A DNA stretch of 28,139 bases from an uncultured Micrococcales bacterium (GCA_903915555.1 CAIWTL010000514.1:1-28139); one strand, 5' to 3'. Counted from the first letter of the stretch, positions 1-7,735 are shown. A program made the numbers and translations. Notes: a model not told the origin generated them from the sequence alone.

Positions 1-677
1 AAGAACACGTCGGACATCTTGTTGTCGTCGTCGCACCCGCCCATGGCTGCTCCCACCACGCGCGCTGCCGGGGTCCAGTCGTCGGGGCAGACCGCGAGCA
101 GCGCACTGTCGTAGTGGTCGGTCGGCAGGCAGTGCAGCACACCGTCATCGATGCGGCGGACCGTGTCGCCTGACGCGGCGATCTCGCCGTGGATCGCCCG
201 CCAGGATCCGCGGTCCGCCGGCGTCAAGGGCCGAACGGCCTCCGGCCATGCCGTCGCGAGCACCGTCGGTTCGTACTCGGCGACATAGTGGGGCCCGCGA
301 CCCTCGGACCACCGGCTGACGTCGACCTGCCACAGAGAAACGTCACTGTCTGCGAGTCGTTCGCACACAGCTGCGAGCAGAACGGCGTCGGAGGGGTTGG
401 ACCCACCCCACACCACGACGTCCCGCGGCGTCTGGGCGACGGCTTGGTCCACGGCGGCCCACACCTCGGGCAGATCCTCGGGCAACTCCTCGTCCGGCAG
501 GTAGCCGCGGTATGACGAGCGCCAGAATCCCGCCCGGTCGCCCACCGGCCCGTGGCTCAGGTCGTCGGGTACTACGGCGAGGGTGCCCTGTGGCCGACCC
601 GAACGCATCGCCTCGCGGAGACAGCCGCCGGCGCTGGTTCCCTGGACGACGTGCAGCGCCGAAGCCGGAGGGATCAC
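1..677 (-). CDS. DUF1835 domain-containing protein (3' end outside window)
   Basis: The minus strand reads without a stop from a GTG at 677-675 to the window edge, giving 225 residues; the C-terminus is missing. The N-terminus has the DUF1835 signature: LHVVQGTSAGG near residue 8, then a DDLSHGPV segment and an R-x-x-F-W stretch. No enzymatic activity is established for this family; members often carry a second C-terminal domain (DUF3658), which would lie in the missing part. The GTG lies inside the stop of the aldo/keto reductase (GTGA, 4-base overlap), so the two are probably translationally coupled. No clear Shine-Dalgarno precedes it, which fits coupling. No earlier start is possible without running deeper into the reductase gene, and the next ATG falls after the conserved N-terminal motif. 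Family call fairly sure, function unknown. Confidence 0.72.
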   Translation of the reverse strand, partial: MIPPASALHVVQGTSAGGCLREAMRSGRPQGTLAVVPDDLSHGPVGDRAGFWRSSYRGYLPDEELPEDLPEVWAAVDQAVAQTPRDVVVWGGSNPSDAVLLAAVCERLADSDVSLWQVDVSRWSEGRGPHYVAEYEPTVLATAWPEAVRPLTPADRGSWRAIHGEIAASGDTVRRIDDGVLHCLPTDHYDSALLAVCPDDWTPAARVVGAAMGGCDDDNKMSDVF

Positions 678-1525
678 GCGTCGGGAACCCAGTTGAACTC
701 GTCGGGGTTCGGTCCGGTGCGCTCATCGCGGTGCAGTCCGGTGATCGCCGCCATGTCCTCGTCGGTCAGCTGGAAATCGAAGATCTGGATGTTCTCGATC
801 ATCCGGTCGCGGTGCGACGTCTTCGGGAAGATGATGTCCCCGCGCTGGACGTGCCAGCGCAGCACGACCTGGGACGGCGTCCGGGAGATGCGCTCGGAGA
901 TCCCGAGGATGGTCGGGTCGTCGAGGATCTTGCCCCTGGCGATCGGTGACCACGCCTCGATGGCGATGCCACGCTCCAGGCAGTACGCCCGCAGCGGATC
1001 CTGCGTGAGGAAGGGATGCACCTCGATCTGGTTCACGGCCGGCACGATCTCGCACGAGTCGAGCACCCGGTCGAGGTGGTGCTCGTGGAAGTTCGACACC
1101 CCGATCGCCCTGACGTCGCCGCGAGCGAGCATCTGCTCCATGGCGCGCCAGGTCTCCACGAAGTCACCCACCTCCGGCAGCGGCCAGTGGATCAGGAACA
1201 GGTCCAGGTAACCGATGTCCAGGTCCGCCAGCGTGCGGTCGAAAGCCGCGAGAGCGTCGGACGGGGAGTGGTACTGGTTGTTCAGTTTGCTGGTCACGAA
1301 GATCTGGGACCGGTCGATGCCGCTGGCCCGTACGGCCTCCCCCACTCCGACCTCGTTGCCGTACATCTCCGCGGTGTCGATGTGCCGGTATCCCACCTCG
1401 AAGGCCGTCCGGACGGTGTCGCGGGTGTCTGCCGGATCCACCTGGAAGACACCGAATCCGAGTTGGGGGATGTCGACGCCGTTGTTCAGCGTGATGTCGG
1501 GGATCTCGGGTGTGACGGGATGCAT
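674..1525 (-). CDS. Aldo/keto reductase
   Basis: A 283-residue NAD(P)H-dependent oxidoreductase of the aldo/keto reductase superfamily, closest in look to the bacterial 2,5-diketo-D-gluconate reductase-like (AKR5) group; it would reduce small aldehydes or ketones in the cytoplasm. The catalytic tetrad is visible as Asp50 and Tyr55 (HIDTAEMYGNE), Lys80 (VTSKL) and His113 (LIHWP). The cofactor-binding segment near the C-terminus (FPKTSHRDRM, Lys235 and Arg240) is intact. I chose ATG 1525 because the next 12 upstream codons do not resemble the family; no good Shine-Dalgarno is seen there. It follows the PGPGW gene by 43 bases and overlaps the DUF1835 gene, suggesting a three-gene transcript. The true substrate cannot be inferred. 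Confidence 0.93.
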   Translation of the reverse strand: MHPVTPEIPDITLNNGVDIPQLGFGVFQVDPADTRDTVRTAFEVGYRHIDTAEMYGNEVGVGEAVRASGIDRSQIFVTSKLNNQYHSPSDALAAFDRTLADLDIGYLDLFLIHWPLPEVGDFVETWRAMEQMLARGDVRAIGVSNFHEHHLDRVLDSCEIVPAVNQIEVHPFLTQDPLRAYCLERGIAIEAWSPIARGKILDDPTILGISERISRTPSQVVLRWHVQRGDIIFPKTSHRDRMIENIQIFDFQLTDEDMAAITGLHRDERTGPNPDEFNWVPDA

Positions 1526-1568
1526 GCGAGCAGCATGTCGCAGCACCGGCGGGTGTTGCACGCGGGCG

Positions 1569-1901
1569 TCAGGTGCGGTGGATGAACCACCACCAGGCCG
1601 CGATGCCGACCGCTGCGGCGAACCAGCCGCCGATCACGAACAGCCAGGGAGTCGGCACCCGGCCGACCCACTCCTTGGCGAGGGTCCCCGCCTGCTGGCC
1701 CCGTTCCATGATCCGTTCTGCCCACACGAACTCGCTGGAGAGGATGGCGACCCCCGCGATGACGAAGGGCAGCGTGAACGGACCGGGCAGCACGATCAGC
1801 ACCCCGCCGAGTGCCAGCAGCGTGAGTCCCACGGTGAGGACCACGGACTTGCGGATGGGTGCGGGAACCGCGCGCCAGCGCGCCAGCAGCGTGTTTCGCA
1901 C
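1569..1901 (-). CDS. PGPGW-family small membrane protein
   Basis: A 110-residue integral membrane protein starting at GTG 1901, with a GAGGGG ribosome-binding site six bases upstream. Two strongly hydrophobic regions are visible: about residues 18-50, containing the LPGPF signature and an ILSSEF stretch, and about residues 84-106, rich in Trp and Ala. The arrangement matches the actinobacterial PGPGW transmembrane family (TIGR02611 / PF09656 type), although the signature here reads PGPF, not PGPGW. No function is established for the family. It sits between the peroxiredoxin terminator and the aldo/keto reductase and may be first in a short operon with the reductase and the DUF1835 gene. Confidence 0.82.
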   Translation of the reverse strand: MRNTLLARWRAVPAPIRKSVVLTVGLTLLALGGVLIVLPGPFTLPFVIAGVAILSSEFVWAERIMERGQQAGTLAKEWVGRVPTPWLFVIGGWFAAAVGIAAWWWFIHRT

Positions 1902-1940
1902 GGGCGGCCCCTCGATCAGTCCGTCCCGGCCAGTATGCGA

Positions 1941-1975
1941 CAGGGCCGCCCCGAGTGGTGCTCGGGACGGCCCTG
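1941..1975 (-). terminator. Hairpin terminator after peroxiredoxin gene
   Basis: The arms CAGGGCCG and CGGCCCTG, continued after one mismatch by CCCGAG and CTCGGG, form a 14-bp stem with the loop TGGTG. It begins 13 bases past the peroxiredoxin stop on the minus strand. There is no U-tract, as is common for actinobacterial terminators. Confidence 0.75.
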
Positions 1976-1988
1976 TGGCGGGTTCGGA

Positions 1989-2621
1989 TCAGCCGGTCGG
2001 CTGAGCGGTCCAGCGCAGGTAGGGCTTGACCTCCTCGACCTCGCCGAACTTCTCGCGGGCGTCTTCGGTCGACATGGTCGGGGCGACGATCACGCGGTCA
2101 CCGGGCTCCCAGTCCACCGGGGTGGAGACAGGGGCCGAGTCGGTGAGCTGCAGGGCGTCGACGGTACGCAGGATCTCGGAGAAGTTGCGGCCGACCGACT
2201 TCGGGTAGGTCAACGTCAGGCGCACCTTGTTGGCCGGGTCGATGATGAAGACCGAGCGCACCGTCGAGGTGTCACCCTCGCCCGGGTGGATCATGTCGTA
2301 CAACTCGGACACGGTCTTGTCGGGGTCCGCGATGATCGGGAAGTTCAGGTCGGTGCCACCCACGTCGCCGATGTCGCCCGCCCAGCCGCGATGGTCCTCG
2401 ATGGGGTCGACGGAGATCGCGATGCACTGGACGCCGCGCTTGTCGAACTCACCCTGAAGCGCAGCGGTGCGGCCCAGCTCCGTCGTGCACACGGGGGTGT
2501 AGTCGGCGGGATGGCTGAAGAACACAGCCCACTTCCCGTCCTTCCACTCGTGGAAGTCGATCGCGCCATCGGTGGTCTCGGCGCTGAAGTCGGGGGCCTG
2601 ATCGCCCAGTCGGATGGCCAT
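1989..2621 (-). CDS. 1-Cys peroxiredoxin (Prx6 type)
   Basis: A 210-residue thiol peroxidase that reduces hydrogen peroxide or organic hydroperoxides in the cytoplasm. The active-site motif P-x3-T-x2-C is intact (Pro38, Thr42, peroxidatic Cys45 in PVCTTE) and the partner Arg122 lies in VRSVFIID. The long C-terminal part (residues about 160-210) with DWEPGDRVIV is typical of the 1-Cys Prx6 subfamily. Cys66 is not in the position of a resolving cysteine. The ATG at 2621 has AGGAG at 2626-2630; the open frame continues 59 codons upstream but that part has no peroxiredoxin similarity and crosses an intergenic region. The gene has its own likely promoter and a striking palindrome upstream, and ends in a strong hairpin, so it is probably transcribed alone. 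Confidence 0.95.
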   Translation of the reverse strand: MAIRLGDQAPDFSAETTDGAIDFHEWKDGKWAVFFSHPADYTPVCTTELGRTAALQGEFDKRGVQCIAISVDPIEDHRGWAGDIGDVGGTDLNFPIIADPDKTVSELYDMIHPGEGDTSTVRSVFIIDPANKVRLTLTYPKSVGRNFSEILRTVDALQLTDSAPVSTPVDWEPGDRVIVAPTMSTEDAREKFGEVEEVKPYLRWTAQPTG

Positions 2622-2640
2622 GCGTGCTCCTGGTGTCGGT

Positions 2641-2657
2641 TCGCCGCGGTGCGGCGA
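2641..2657 (-). other. Hairpin in peroxiredoxin leader
   Basis: TCGCCGC and GCGGCGA are perfect inverted arms around three bases. If transcription starts near 2664, this hairpin is at the 5' end of the mRNA, just upstream of the AGGAG site. It may stabilise the message or tune translation; it could also be a relic of a terminator. Confidence 0.4.
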
Positions 2658-2670
2658 GTGGGTGCTGCAG

Positions 2671-2676
2671 ACAGTA
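2671..2676 (-). promoter_or_regulatory. Candidate -10 box of the peroxiredoxin gene
   Basis: TACTGT on the minus strand fits TANNNT and would place the start of transcription near 2664, 43 bases before the ATG. No convincing -35 box is seen; that region touches the palindrome at 2698-2715. Confidence 0.4.
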
Positions 2677-2697
2677 CGGCGCACCTCGGAAGGACCC

Positions 2698-2715
2698 TCT
2701 ACCCCCGGGGGTAGA
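2698..2715. promoter_or_regulatory. 18-bp perfect palindrome, candidate operator
   Basis: TCTACCCCC is followed directly by GGGGGTAGA, a gapless 18-bp palindrome. It lies 21 bases after the L,D-transpeptidase stop and 77 bases before the peroxiredoxin ATG, next to the presumed -35 position. The TACCC/GGGTA layout resembles C/G-tract operators bound by CsoR-family repressors (copper, persulfide or formaldehyde sensors). It could instead be a weak terminator for the upstream gene, since it can fold with a CCGG loop. Confidence 0.5.
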
Positions 2716-2736
2716 CCGCGGCAGAGCGTTGCGGGA

Positions 2737-3873
2737 TCACGCCCGCGAACCGGCCCTCCAGTCCTTCCACGCGATGTTCCACGGCCCACCGGTGCCATTC
2801 CACGTCTCCATGTACCGGTCGCTGCCCGTGGTGACGACGGGATCCCCGACCAGGAGGTTGTCGTACATCCACTTGCCGTCCTCGTAGCTGAGATTCGTGC
2901 AGCCGTGGCTGGTGTTGGCGGCTCCGATGTTGTCGTTCCAGGGGGCCGAGTGCAGATACTCGCCGGTGTCGGTCAGCCGCATGGCGAAGGGCACCTGCAG
3001 GTCGTAGAACTCGTCGGTGACCCCGTCGTTGGTCATGCGGACCACTTCGTTTCGGTCCATCACCACCTTGATCCCGGACCGGGTGCTGAAGCCGGGCTTC
3101 CCCCCGCTCACCCCGCCGGTGCGAATCGTGCGACCGTCCCTCTCGACCTCGTAACTGTGGGAGCCGAGATCGACGTTCACGACCATCTCGCGGCCGGTGC
3201 GCCAGGCCGCCGCCACATTGTTCGAGGCCCAGGAGTCGGGGCTGAGCCGGGTACCGCGGAGGTCGCCGACGACGCGGATGCGCGCGTTCGCCGGCCAGAA
3301 CTCCCGGCCCCGGTACATCACCGTCTGGTCGTCGAGCCATGACCACACCCCGGTACCCGGGGCGCCGTCCACGCGGACGTCGAGCGCCTCCTCCACCGCC
3401 TTCTTCCTGGCCACGGCCGAATCGAAGCTGACCGAGATGGGCATACCGACGCCGAAGGTCCCCCCCTCGGGGCTGATCCACGCGTCCGTCGTCTCGCCAC
3501 CCCGGGCGTCTCGCACCGTCCACTTCTTGGTCCAGGTGCGCACGCCGTCGGCCCCGTTGGTCTCGACGGACAGTCGGTAGGAGTGCCCGGGTGTCAGGGC
3601 CTGGGTGCGCAGACGCGCGTCACTCACCGCGAGCGGGAGTTCCCGGCCGCCGCTGACGAGTTCGGCGCTCAGCACCTTGGCGTTCCGGATGGCCGCGGAG
3701 GCCCGTTCCCCGGGGTCGGTGGGGACGGTGAAGAGTACTGAGGTACCGGGCGCGACGGCGGGGGCAGCCGAGGACGAAGAGGCAGCGTCGGGCATCTCCG
3801 TGTCGACGGCGGAGCAAGCGGCCGTCATCGCCCCCAGGAGTAGAAGTGCCGCCGTCGCGCCGCGCTGTGCCAC
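2737..3873 (-). CDS. L,D-transpeptidase, probable lipoprotein
   Basis: A 378-residue envelope protein that would make 3-3 cross-links in peptidoglycan or anchor proteins to it. From the N-terminus: a signal peptide ending in TAAC with Cys20 as the likely lipidated residue (the -3 position is Thr, slightly off the lipobox consensus), a Ser/Ala-rich spacer to about 42, two Ig-like regions (about 45-125 and 130-225) as in mycobacterial Ldt enzymes, then a YkuD catalytic domain (about 228-350). The catalytic motif is complete: His308 and SHGCTNLS with His323 and Cys325. A Trp-rich tail follows (359-372), as in mycobacterial LdtMt2-type proteins. The GTG start at 3873 is preceded by GGGGTGA. Monocistronic in appearance. 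Confidence 0.93.
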   Translation of the reverse strand: MAQRGATAALLLLGAMTAACSAVDTEMPDAASSSSAAPAVAPGTSVLFTVPTDPGERASAAIRNAKVLSAELVSGGRELPLAVSDARLRTQALTPGHSYRLSVETNGADGVRTWTKKWTVRDARGGETTDAWISPEGGTFGVGMPISVSFDSAVARKKAVEEALDVRVDGAPGTGVWSWLDDQTVMYRGREFWPANARIRVVGDLRGTRLSPDSWASNNVAAAWRTGREMVVNVDLGSHSYEVERDGRTIRTGGVSGGKPGFSTRSGIKVVMDRNEVVRMTNDGVTDEFYDLQVPFAMRLTDTGEYLHSAPWNDNIGAANTSHGCTNLSYEDGKWMYDNLLVGDPVVTTGSDRYMETWNGTGGPWNIAWKDWRAGSRA

Positions 3874-3957
3874 CGTTCACCCCATCCGGTCATGCCGCCA
3901 TCCGGAACAAGTGTGCGTCACAAGGGGGAAGATGTCGCCCGGCTCCACGAAGTCGAC

Positions 3958-3990
3958 CGTCCCGCGGCGGCAGGGTGCCTCCGCGGGACG
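3958..3990 (-). terminator. Strong hairpin terminator after small gene
   Basis: CGTCCCGCGG and CCGCGGGACG form a perfect 10-bp stem; inside, GGCA and TGCC pair around GGG. It starts 12 bases past the stop of the minus-strand gene at 4002-4217 and separates it from the L,D-transpeptidase gene. Confidence 0.75.
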
Positions 3991-4001
3991 ATCGGCGCGT
4001 G

Positions 4002-4217
4002 TCAGGCGGCGCTGCGGGACGGCAGTGCCGCGGGGGCGGCCTGCGATTCCGCGTCGGCCGGGGCCGCGGGAAGGGGGGCGACCTCGCGGCCCTTGCGGAT
4101 GTCGTATTCGCGCCGCAGGGCGACCCTGGGGTCGGCGTGGTCGTCGAGGTCAGCCGGGCCGAAGAACGTCAGAAGAGTCTTGTTGGCGAAATGCTTGATG
4201 TTGAACAGGATGTCCAT
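4002..4217 (-). CDS. Small hypothetical protein, 71 residues
   Basis: I do not recognise a family. The ATG at 4217 has an excellent GAGGAGG site six bases upstream, a candidate promoter 25-53 bases upstream, and a strong terminator after the stop, so it is very likely a real gene. Residues 1-20 are mildly hydrophobic and aromatic (MDILFNIKHFANKTLLTFFG), followed by an acidic-to-basic stretch (DLDDHADPRVALRREYDIR) and an Ala/Pro-rich disordered tail. There is no signal peptide and no clear membrane span, although the first 20 residues could form an amphipathic helix that lies on the membrane. It diverges from plsB and may share control with it. Function unknown. Confidence 0.66.
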   Translation of the reverse strand: MDILFNIKHFANKTLLTFFGPADLDDHADPRVALRREYDIRKGREVAPLPAAPADAESQAAPAALPSRSAA

Positions 4218-4241
4218 GGCGGCCTCCTCAGGTCTTCTCCG

Positions 4242-4270
4242 ACATTAGAACTGTGGCAAAACTGTGGCAA
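4242..4270 (-). promoter_or_regulatory. Promoter and 11-bp-phased repeats ahead of small gene
   Basis: On the plus strand GTGGCAA occurs at 4253-4259 and 4264-4270, exactly 11 bp apart, in the longer repeat ACTGTGGCAA. Read on the minus strand, TTGCCA (4270-4265) and TCTAAT (4249-4244) make a plausible -35/-10 pair with a 15-base spacer, giving a short leader before the ATG at 4217. The same sites could bind a regulator as a direct repeat on one DNA face. Confidence 0.45.
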
Positions 4271-4324
4271 GTGCGGACGCCCGGTCTCACCCGTTGGGAC
4301 GAATGCCCGATTTCTTCGACCACG

Positions 4325-4387
4325 GGTTGCCGGCGTCGCCCCGACCGTCCCGAAAGGTGGCAACCCCCCGACCACCGTCACTAGCGT
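4325..4387 (+). promoter_or_regulatory. plsB promoter region with inverted repeat
   Basis: TAGCGT at 4382-4387 fits a TANNNT -10 box and would start transcription near 4394, 22 bases before the chosen GTG. GGTTGCC (4325-4331) and GGCAACC (4359-4365) form a 7-bp inverted repeat ending at the expected -35 position; its right arm lies in a third copy of GTGGCAA (4357-4363). Confidence 0.42.
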
Positions 4388-4415
4388 GAAGGTCTGCCGA
4401 TCAGATGGGATCACC

Positions 4416-6233
4416 GTGGACGACGTGCTGGACACCCCGCAGTTCCGGGCCACGCTGCGCGACCTGGCGGCGGAGTCCGGCCGCTCGGAGAGCGAGTTGT
4501 ACAAGGAGGCGGAGTCCGACCTGGCCGAGATGGCGACGAAGGAAGGCAACCTCACGGTCTCCGGCTGGGACCGCTTCTGCCACTGGCTCGCCCGGGCCTA
4601 CAAGCTCGACTATCTGCCCCAGCAGGTCGAGGACCTGAAGCGACTGAACCGCGACAGTGCTCTCATCTTCCTCCCCAACCACCGCTCCTATCTCGATCCG
4701 CTCGTGCTGCGGTCGGCCCTGGAACAGCACGGGTTCCCCCCCAACAACGTCCTGGGCGGCGCGAACCTGGCTCTGTGGCCGCTCAACCACGTCGGTCAAC
4801 GCAACGGCATCGTGTTCATACGCCGCGAGTTCCGCGACGACCACCTCTACCGCGCGGTACTCAAGCGCTACCTGGCCTACCTGATCGAGAACCGCAAGAA
4901 CCTCGAGTGGTACATCGAGGGCGGCAGGACCCGTACCGGAAAACTTCGCCCACCCCGCTACGGCATCCTGAGTTACGTCGTCGATGCTTTCGCGGAGTAC
5001 CCCGAGCACGACGTGCACATCGTGCCCACCTCGATCATCTACGACCAGCAGCACGAGGTCGGCGCCATCTCCGCCGAGGAGACCGGCGGCGCCAAGAAGG
5101 CCGAGAGCCTCGGTTGGCTGTTCGACTTCGCCAAGTCGCAGTCTCGCCGGCTCGGGCGCGCCCACCTGAGATTCGGCGAGCCGCTGAGCCTGCGGGACGC
5201 GGTCAAGCTCACCCTCGACGACGAGGGGAACCCGCGGCCGCGGCTGGCCGTTCCCAAGGTCGCCTTCGAGACCGCCGACCGTATCAACGCGGTCACGCCC
5301 GTCACCCCGAGCGCGCTCGTGACCTTCGCCCTGCTGGACAACGGAGACCGGGCCATCACGGTGCCGGAGGGCCGGAAGATCCTCGAGCCACTGCTGGAGT
5401 ACATCAACATCATGCAGTTGCCCGTCACCCAGACGTTCGACCTCACCGACCATGGCCCGTTGCGGGAAGCGCTGGACACTCTCGTGCGGGAGAACGTCGT
5501 GACGAAGTACTCGGGGGGAGACGAGTCGGTCTACTACGTGGAACTCGTGCACCAGCATGAGGCGGCGTTCTACAGGAACACGATCATCCACCACTTCGTC
5601 GCGCGCTCGATCGCCGAGTTGTCCCTCGTCGAGGCCGCGGAGGCGAACGCGGAGAACATCCCGGCGGCCACTTGGGCTTACGCCCGCCGCCTGAAGGACC
5701 TGCTGAAATTCGAGTTCTTCTTCCCCACGACGCGGGAGTTCGCCGTCGCCATGGAGAAGGAGATCTCCATCGTGTCCCCGGGTTGGCAGGAGGAGTCTTG
5801 GACACCCTCGGGGATCATGGACGAACTGCGGGGCCAGAAGCTCTTCCTGGCCCACCGGGTGCTCGGCCCCTTCCTCGAGGCGTACAGCCTGTTCGCCGAC
5901 GAGTTGGAGAAGTACGACCCGACAGCGCAGGTGGACGAGTCCGAACTCGTCGACCGCTGTCTCGGTCTGGCGCGGCAGCACTGGATGCAGCGGAGTCTGC
6001 ACACCCCCGAGTCGATCTCACGCGACTACTTCCGCAACGCCTACCAACTCGCGGAGAACCAGCACCTGATTTCCCCCGACGAGCCCGATCTGGCCGAACG
6101 TCGACGCGCCTTCGCCGATGAGTTGCGCACCCTCGTGCGCCGGATCGACGACCTGCGCCTGCTCGCCCTTGCCTCCGGGGAACCGCTGCTCACCGAGCGG
6201 GCAGTGACGGTCCTGGGAGGGTCCAATGGCTGA
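4416..6233 (+). CDS. plsB: Glycerol-3-phosphate 1-O-acyltransferase (PlsB family)
   Basis: A 605-residue membrane-associated acyltransferase that puts the first acyl chain on glycerol 3-phosphate, the entry step of phospholipid synthesis. All four blocks of the family are visible: block I NHRSYLD (His89, Asp94), block II GIVFIRR (131-137), block III EGGRTRTGK (168-176) and block IV HIVPTSI (201-207). The C-terminal two-thirds is the extended PlsB/DHAPAT region; the length is shorter than E. coli PlsB (about 800) and than mycobacterial PlsB2. The start is uncertain: GTG 4416 follows a GGGA-containing site and a -10 box at 4382-4387, while GTG 4386 overlaps that box. It overlaps the HAD/PlsC fusion by 8 bases, the same order as M. 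tuberculosis plsB2-plsC (Rv2482c-Rv2483c). Confidence 0.93.
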   Translation: MDDVLDTPQFRATLRDLAAESGRSESELYKEAESDLAEMATKEGNLTVSGWDRFCHWLARAYKLDYLPQQVEDLKRLNRDSALIFLPNHRSYLDPLVLRSALEQHGFPPNNVLGGANLALWPLNHVGQRNGIVFIRREFRDDHLYRAVLKRYLAYLIENRKNLEWYIEGGRTRTGKLRPPRYGILSYVVDAFAEYPEHDVHIVPTSIIYDQQHEVGAISAEETGGAKKAESLGWLFDFAKSQSRRLGRAHLRFGEPLSLRDAVKLTLDDEGNPRPRLAVPKVAFETADRINAVTPVTPSALVTFALLDNGDRAITVPEGRKILEPLLEYINIMQLPVTQTFDLTDHGPLREALDTLVRENVVTKYSGGDESVYYVELVHQHEAAFYRNTIIHHFVARSIAELSLVEAAEANAENIPAATWAYARRLKDLLKFEFFFPTTREFAVAMEKEISIVSPGWQEESWTPSGIMDELRGQKLFLAHRVLGPFLEAYSLFADELEKYDPTAQVDESELVDRCLGLARQHWMQRSLHTPESISRDYFRNAYQLAENQHLISPDEPDLAERRRAFADELRTLVRRIDDLRLLALASGEPLLTERAVTVLGGSNG

Positions 6234-7662
6234 CATCGAGTGGCTCCTGGAGCAGATCGAGACGGGCCCGGAGGGCCCGGCAGTGGGCGCCTTCTTCGAC
6301 TTCGACGGGACCCTCATCGACGGATACTCGGCCACGGCGTTCTTCCAGGAGCGCCTCAAGAAGGGCGACATCGGCGTCAAGGAACTGGTGGCGACCCTGG
6401 CCGAGACGGTGAACATCGAACGCCGCGGCCACGATGTCGACGAACTCATGCGCATCGGGGTGGGTGCGCAGGCGGGCAAGTCCTTCGACGAGCTGGAGCG
6501 ATGGTCCAAGAAGGTCTTCGCCAAGAAGATCGCCGGGAAGCTCTATCCCGATGCGCGGGTCCTGATCGACGCCCACAAGCGCATGGGGCACACGGTCGTG
6601 GTGGCGTCGTCGGCCACCGAGCCCCAGATCAAGCCGACCGCCGACGACCTGGGGGTGCGCTACATCGTGTGCACGCGGATGGCAGACGATGGCGGAGTGC
6701 TCACGGGTGCGCTGGACGGACCCATCATGTGGGGCCAGGGCAAGGCCGACGGGGTCCGGAAGTTCGCCCGCTCCCACAAGATCCGGCTCAAGGACTCCTA
6801 CGCCTACAGCAACGGCGCCGAGGACGTGCCCATGCTCGAACTCGTCGGGCATCCCTGTGCGCTCAACGCCGACCCCGAACTGACCGCGGTCGCCAAGCAG
6901 CACGGCTGGCCGGTGACGTCCCTCAACAAGCCGCCGTCCACCACACCGGCGGACGTCGTGCGCAGCGCGGCGGCCATCGGCGTCTTCGCCGGCTCGGTGG
7001 GTGCCGCGGCCACGCTCGGTCTGCTCAACGGATCCCGCCGCATGGGCGCCAACATCGCCGCGAGTGCCGGTTCGGACCTCGGACTCGCCGCCGCGGGCGT
7101 CCGACTCAACATCGTCGGTGAGGAGAACGCGTGGGTCGAGCGTCCCGCGGTCTTCCTCTTCAACCACCAGAGCCAGCTCGATGTCTTCGTCCTGGGCGCC
7201 GTCCTGCGGCGAGACTTCACGGGAGTCGCCAAGAAGGAACTCGAATACAGCCCCTTCTTCGGGCCCATCGGCTATCTCGCCGATGTCGCCTATATCGACC
7301 GTGGGAACAACCAGAAGGCCCAGCACCAGTTGGAGCCCGTCGTCGACATGCTCCGGTCGGGACGCTCTATCGCCATCGCCCCCGAGGGCACGCGCTCACC
7401 CACGAGTCGGCTGCTGCCCTTCAAGAAGGGGCCCTTCCACATGGCCATGCAGGCCCACGTCCCGATCGTTCCGATCGTCATGCGCAACTGCGGGGAGATC
7501 ATGGCGGCCCACTCGATGGTGATCCATCCCGGCACGGTGGATGTGGCGGTCCTGCCGCCGGTGTCCACCAAGGGGTGGACCAAGGAGAACCTCGACGAAC
7601 ACGTCAAGGAGGTCCGTGACATGTATCTCCAGACCCTGGCGGACTGGCCCACATCCCTGTGA
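6226..7662 (+). CDS. plsC: HAD-IB hydrolase / 1-acylglycerol-3-phosphate acyltransferase fusion
   Basis: A 478-residue two-domain protein. Residues about 20-225 form a HAD-IB (SerB-like) phosphatase domain: FFDFDGT with Asp25 and Asp27, VVASSA near 126, Lys173 in QGKADG, and NGAEDVPML with Asp200. Residues about 300-470 form a PlsC acyltransferase domain: NHQSQLD (His314, Asp319), then EGTRS at 387-391 and a PIVPIV strand. A hydrophobic Ala/Gly-rich linker (about 245-300) may touch the membrane. PlsC adds the second acyl chain to lysophosphatidic acid; the role of the HAD domain in such fusions is not settled, and a lipid-phosphate substrate is a natural guess. The ATG lies within the last codons of plsB (ATGGCTGA), so the two steps are coupled in translation. 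The same fusion is known from mycobacteria. Confidence 0.93.
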   Translation: MADIEWLLEQIETGPEGPAVGAFFDFDGTLIDGYSATAFFQERLKKGDIGVKELVATLAETVNIERRGHDVDELMRIGVGAQAGKSFDELERWSKKVFAKKIAGKLYPDARVLIDAHKRMGHTVVVASSATEPQIKPTADDLGVRYIVCTRMADDGGVLTGALDGPIMWGQGKADGVRKFARSHKIRLKDSYAYSNGAEDVPMLELVGHPCALNADPELTAVAKQHGWPVTSLNKPPSTTPADVVRSAAAIGVFAGSVGAAATLGLLNGSRRMGANIAASAGSDLGLAAAGVRLNIVGEENAWVERPAVFLFNHQSQLDVFVLGAVLRRDFTGVAKKELEYSPFFGPIGYLADVAYIDRGNNQKAQHQLEPVVDMLRSGRSIAIAPEGTRSPTSRLLPFKKGPFHMAMQAHVPIVPIVMRNCGEIMAAHSMVIHPGTVDVAVLPPVSTKGWTKENLDEHVKEVRDMYLQTLADWPTSL

Positions 7663-7735
7663 CACGGCTTCGGGTCCTCGGGCCCTGACCGGGTGGAACC
7701 GGCCCCTTGTGGTCGCCGCCCGGAGCGGTGACGGA

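Noticed and set aside
1215..2714. 499-codon open frame on the plus strand antisense to the aldo/keto reductase and peroxiredoxin
   Set aside because: Its protein is Arg/Gly/His-rich without family features and lies opposite two certain genes; long antisense frames are expected at this GC content.
4386..4415. GTG 4386 as start of plsB
   Set aside because: It falls inside the probable -10 box TAGCGT and lacks a ribosome-binding site; kept only as an alternative.
4401..6002. 533-codon minus-strand frame opposite plsB
   Set aside because: It mirrors the plsB codon pattern, has no motif or ribosome-binding site, and plsB has all four acyltransferase blocks.
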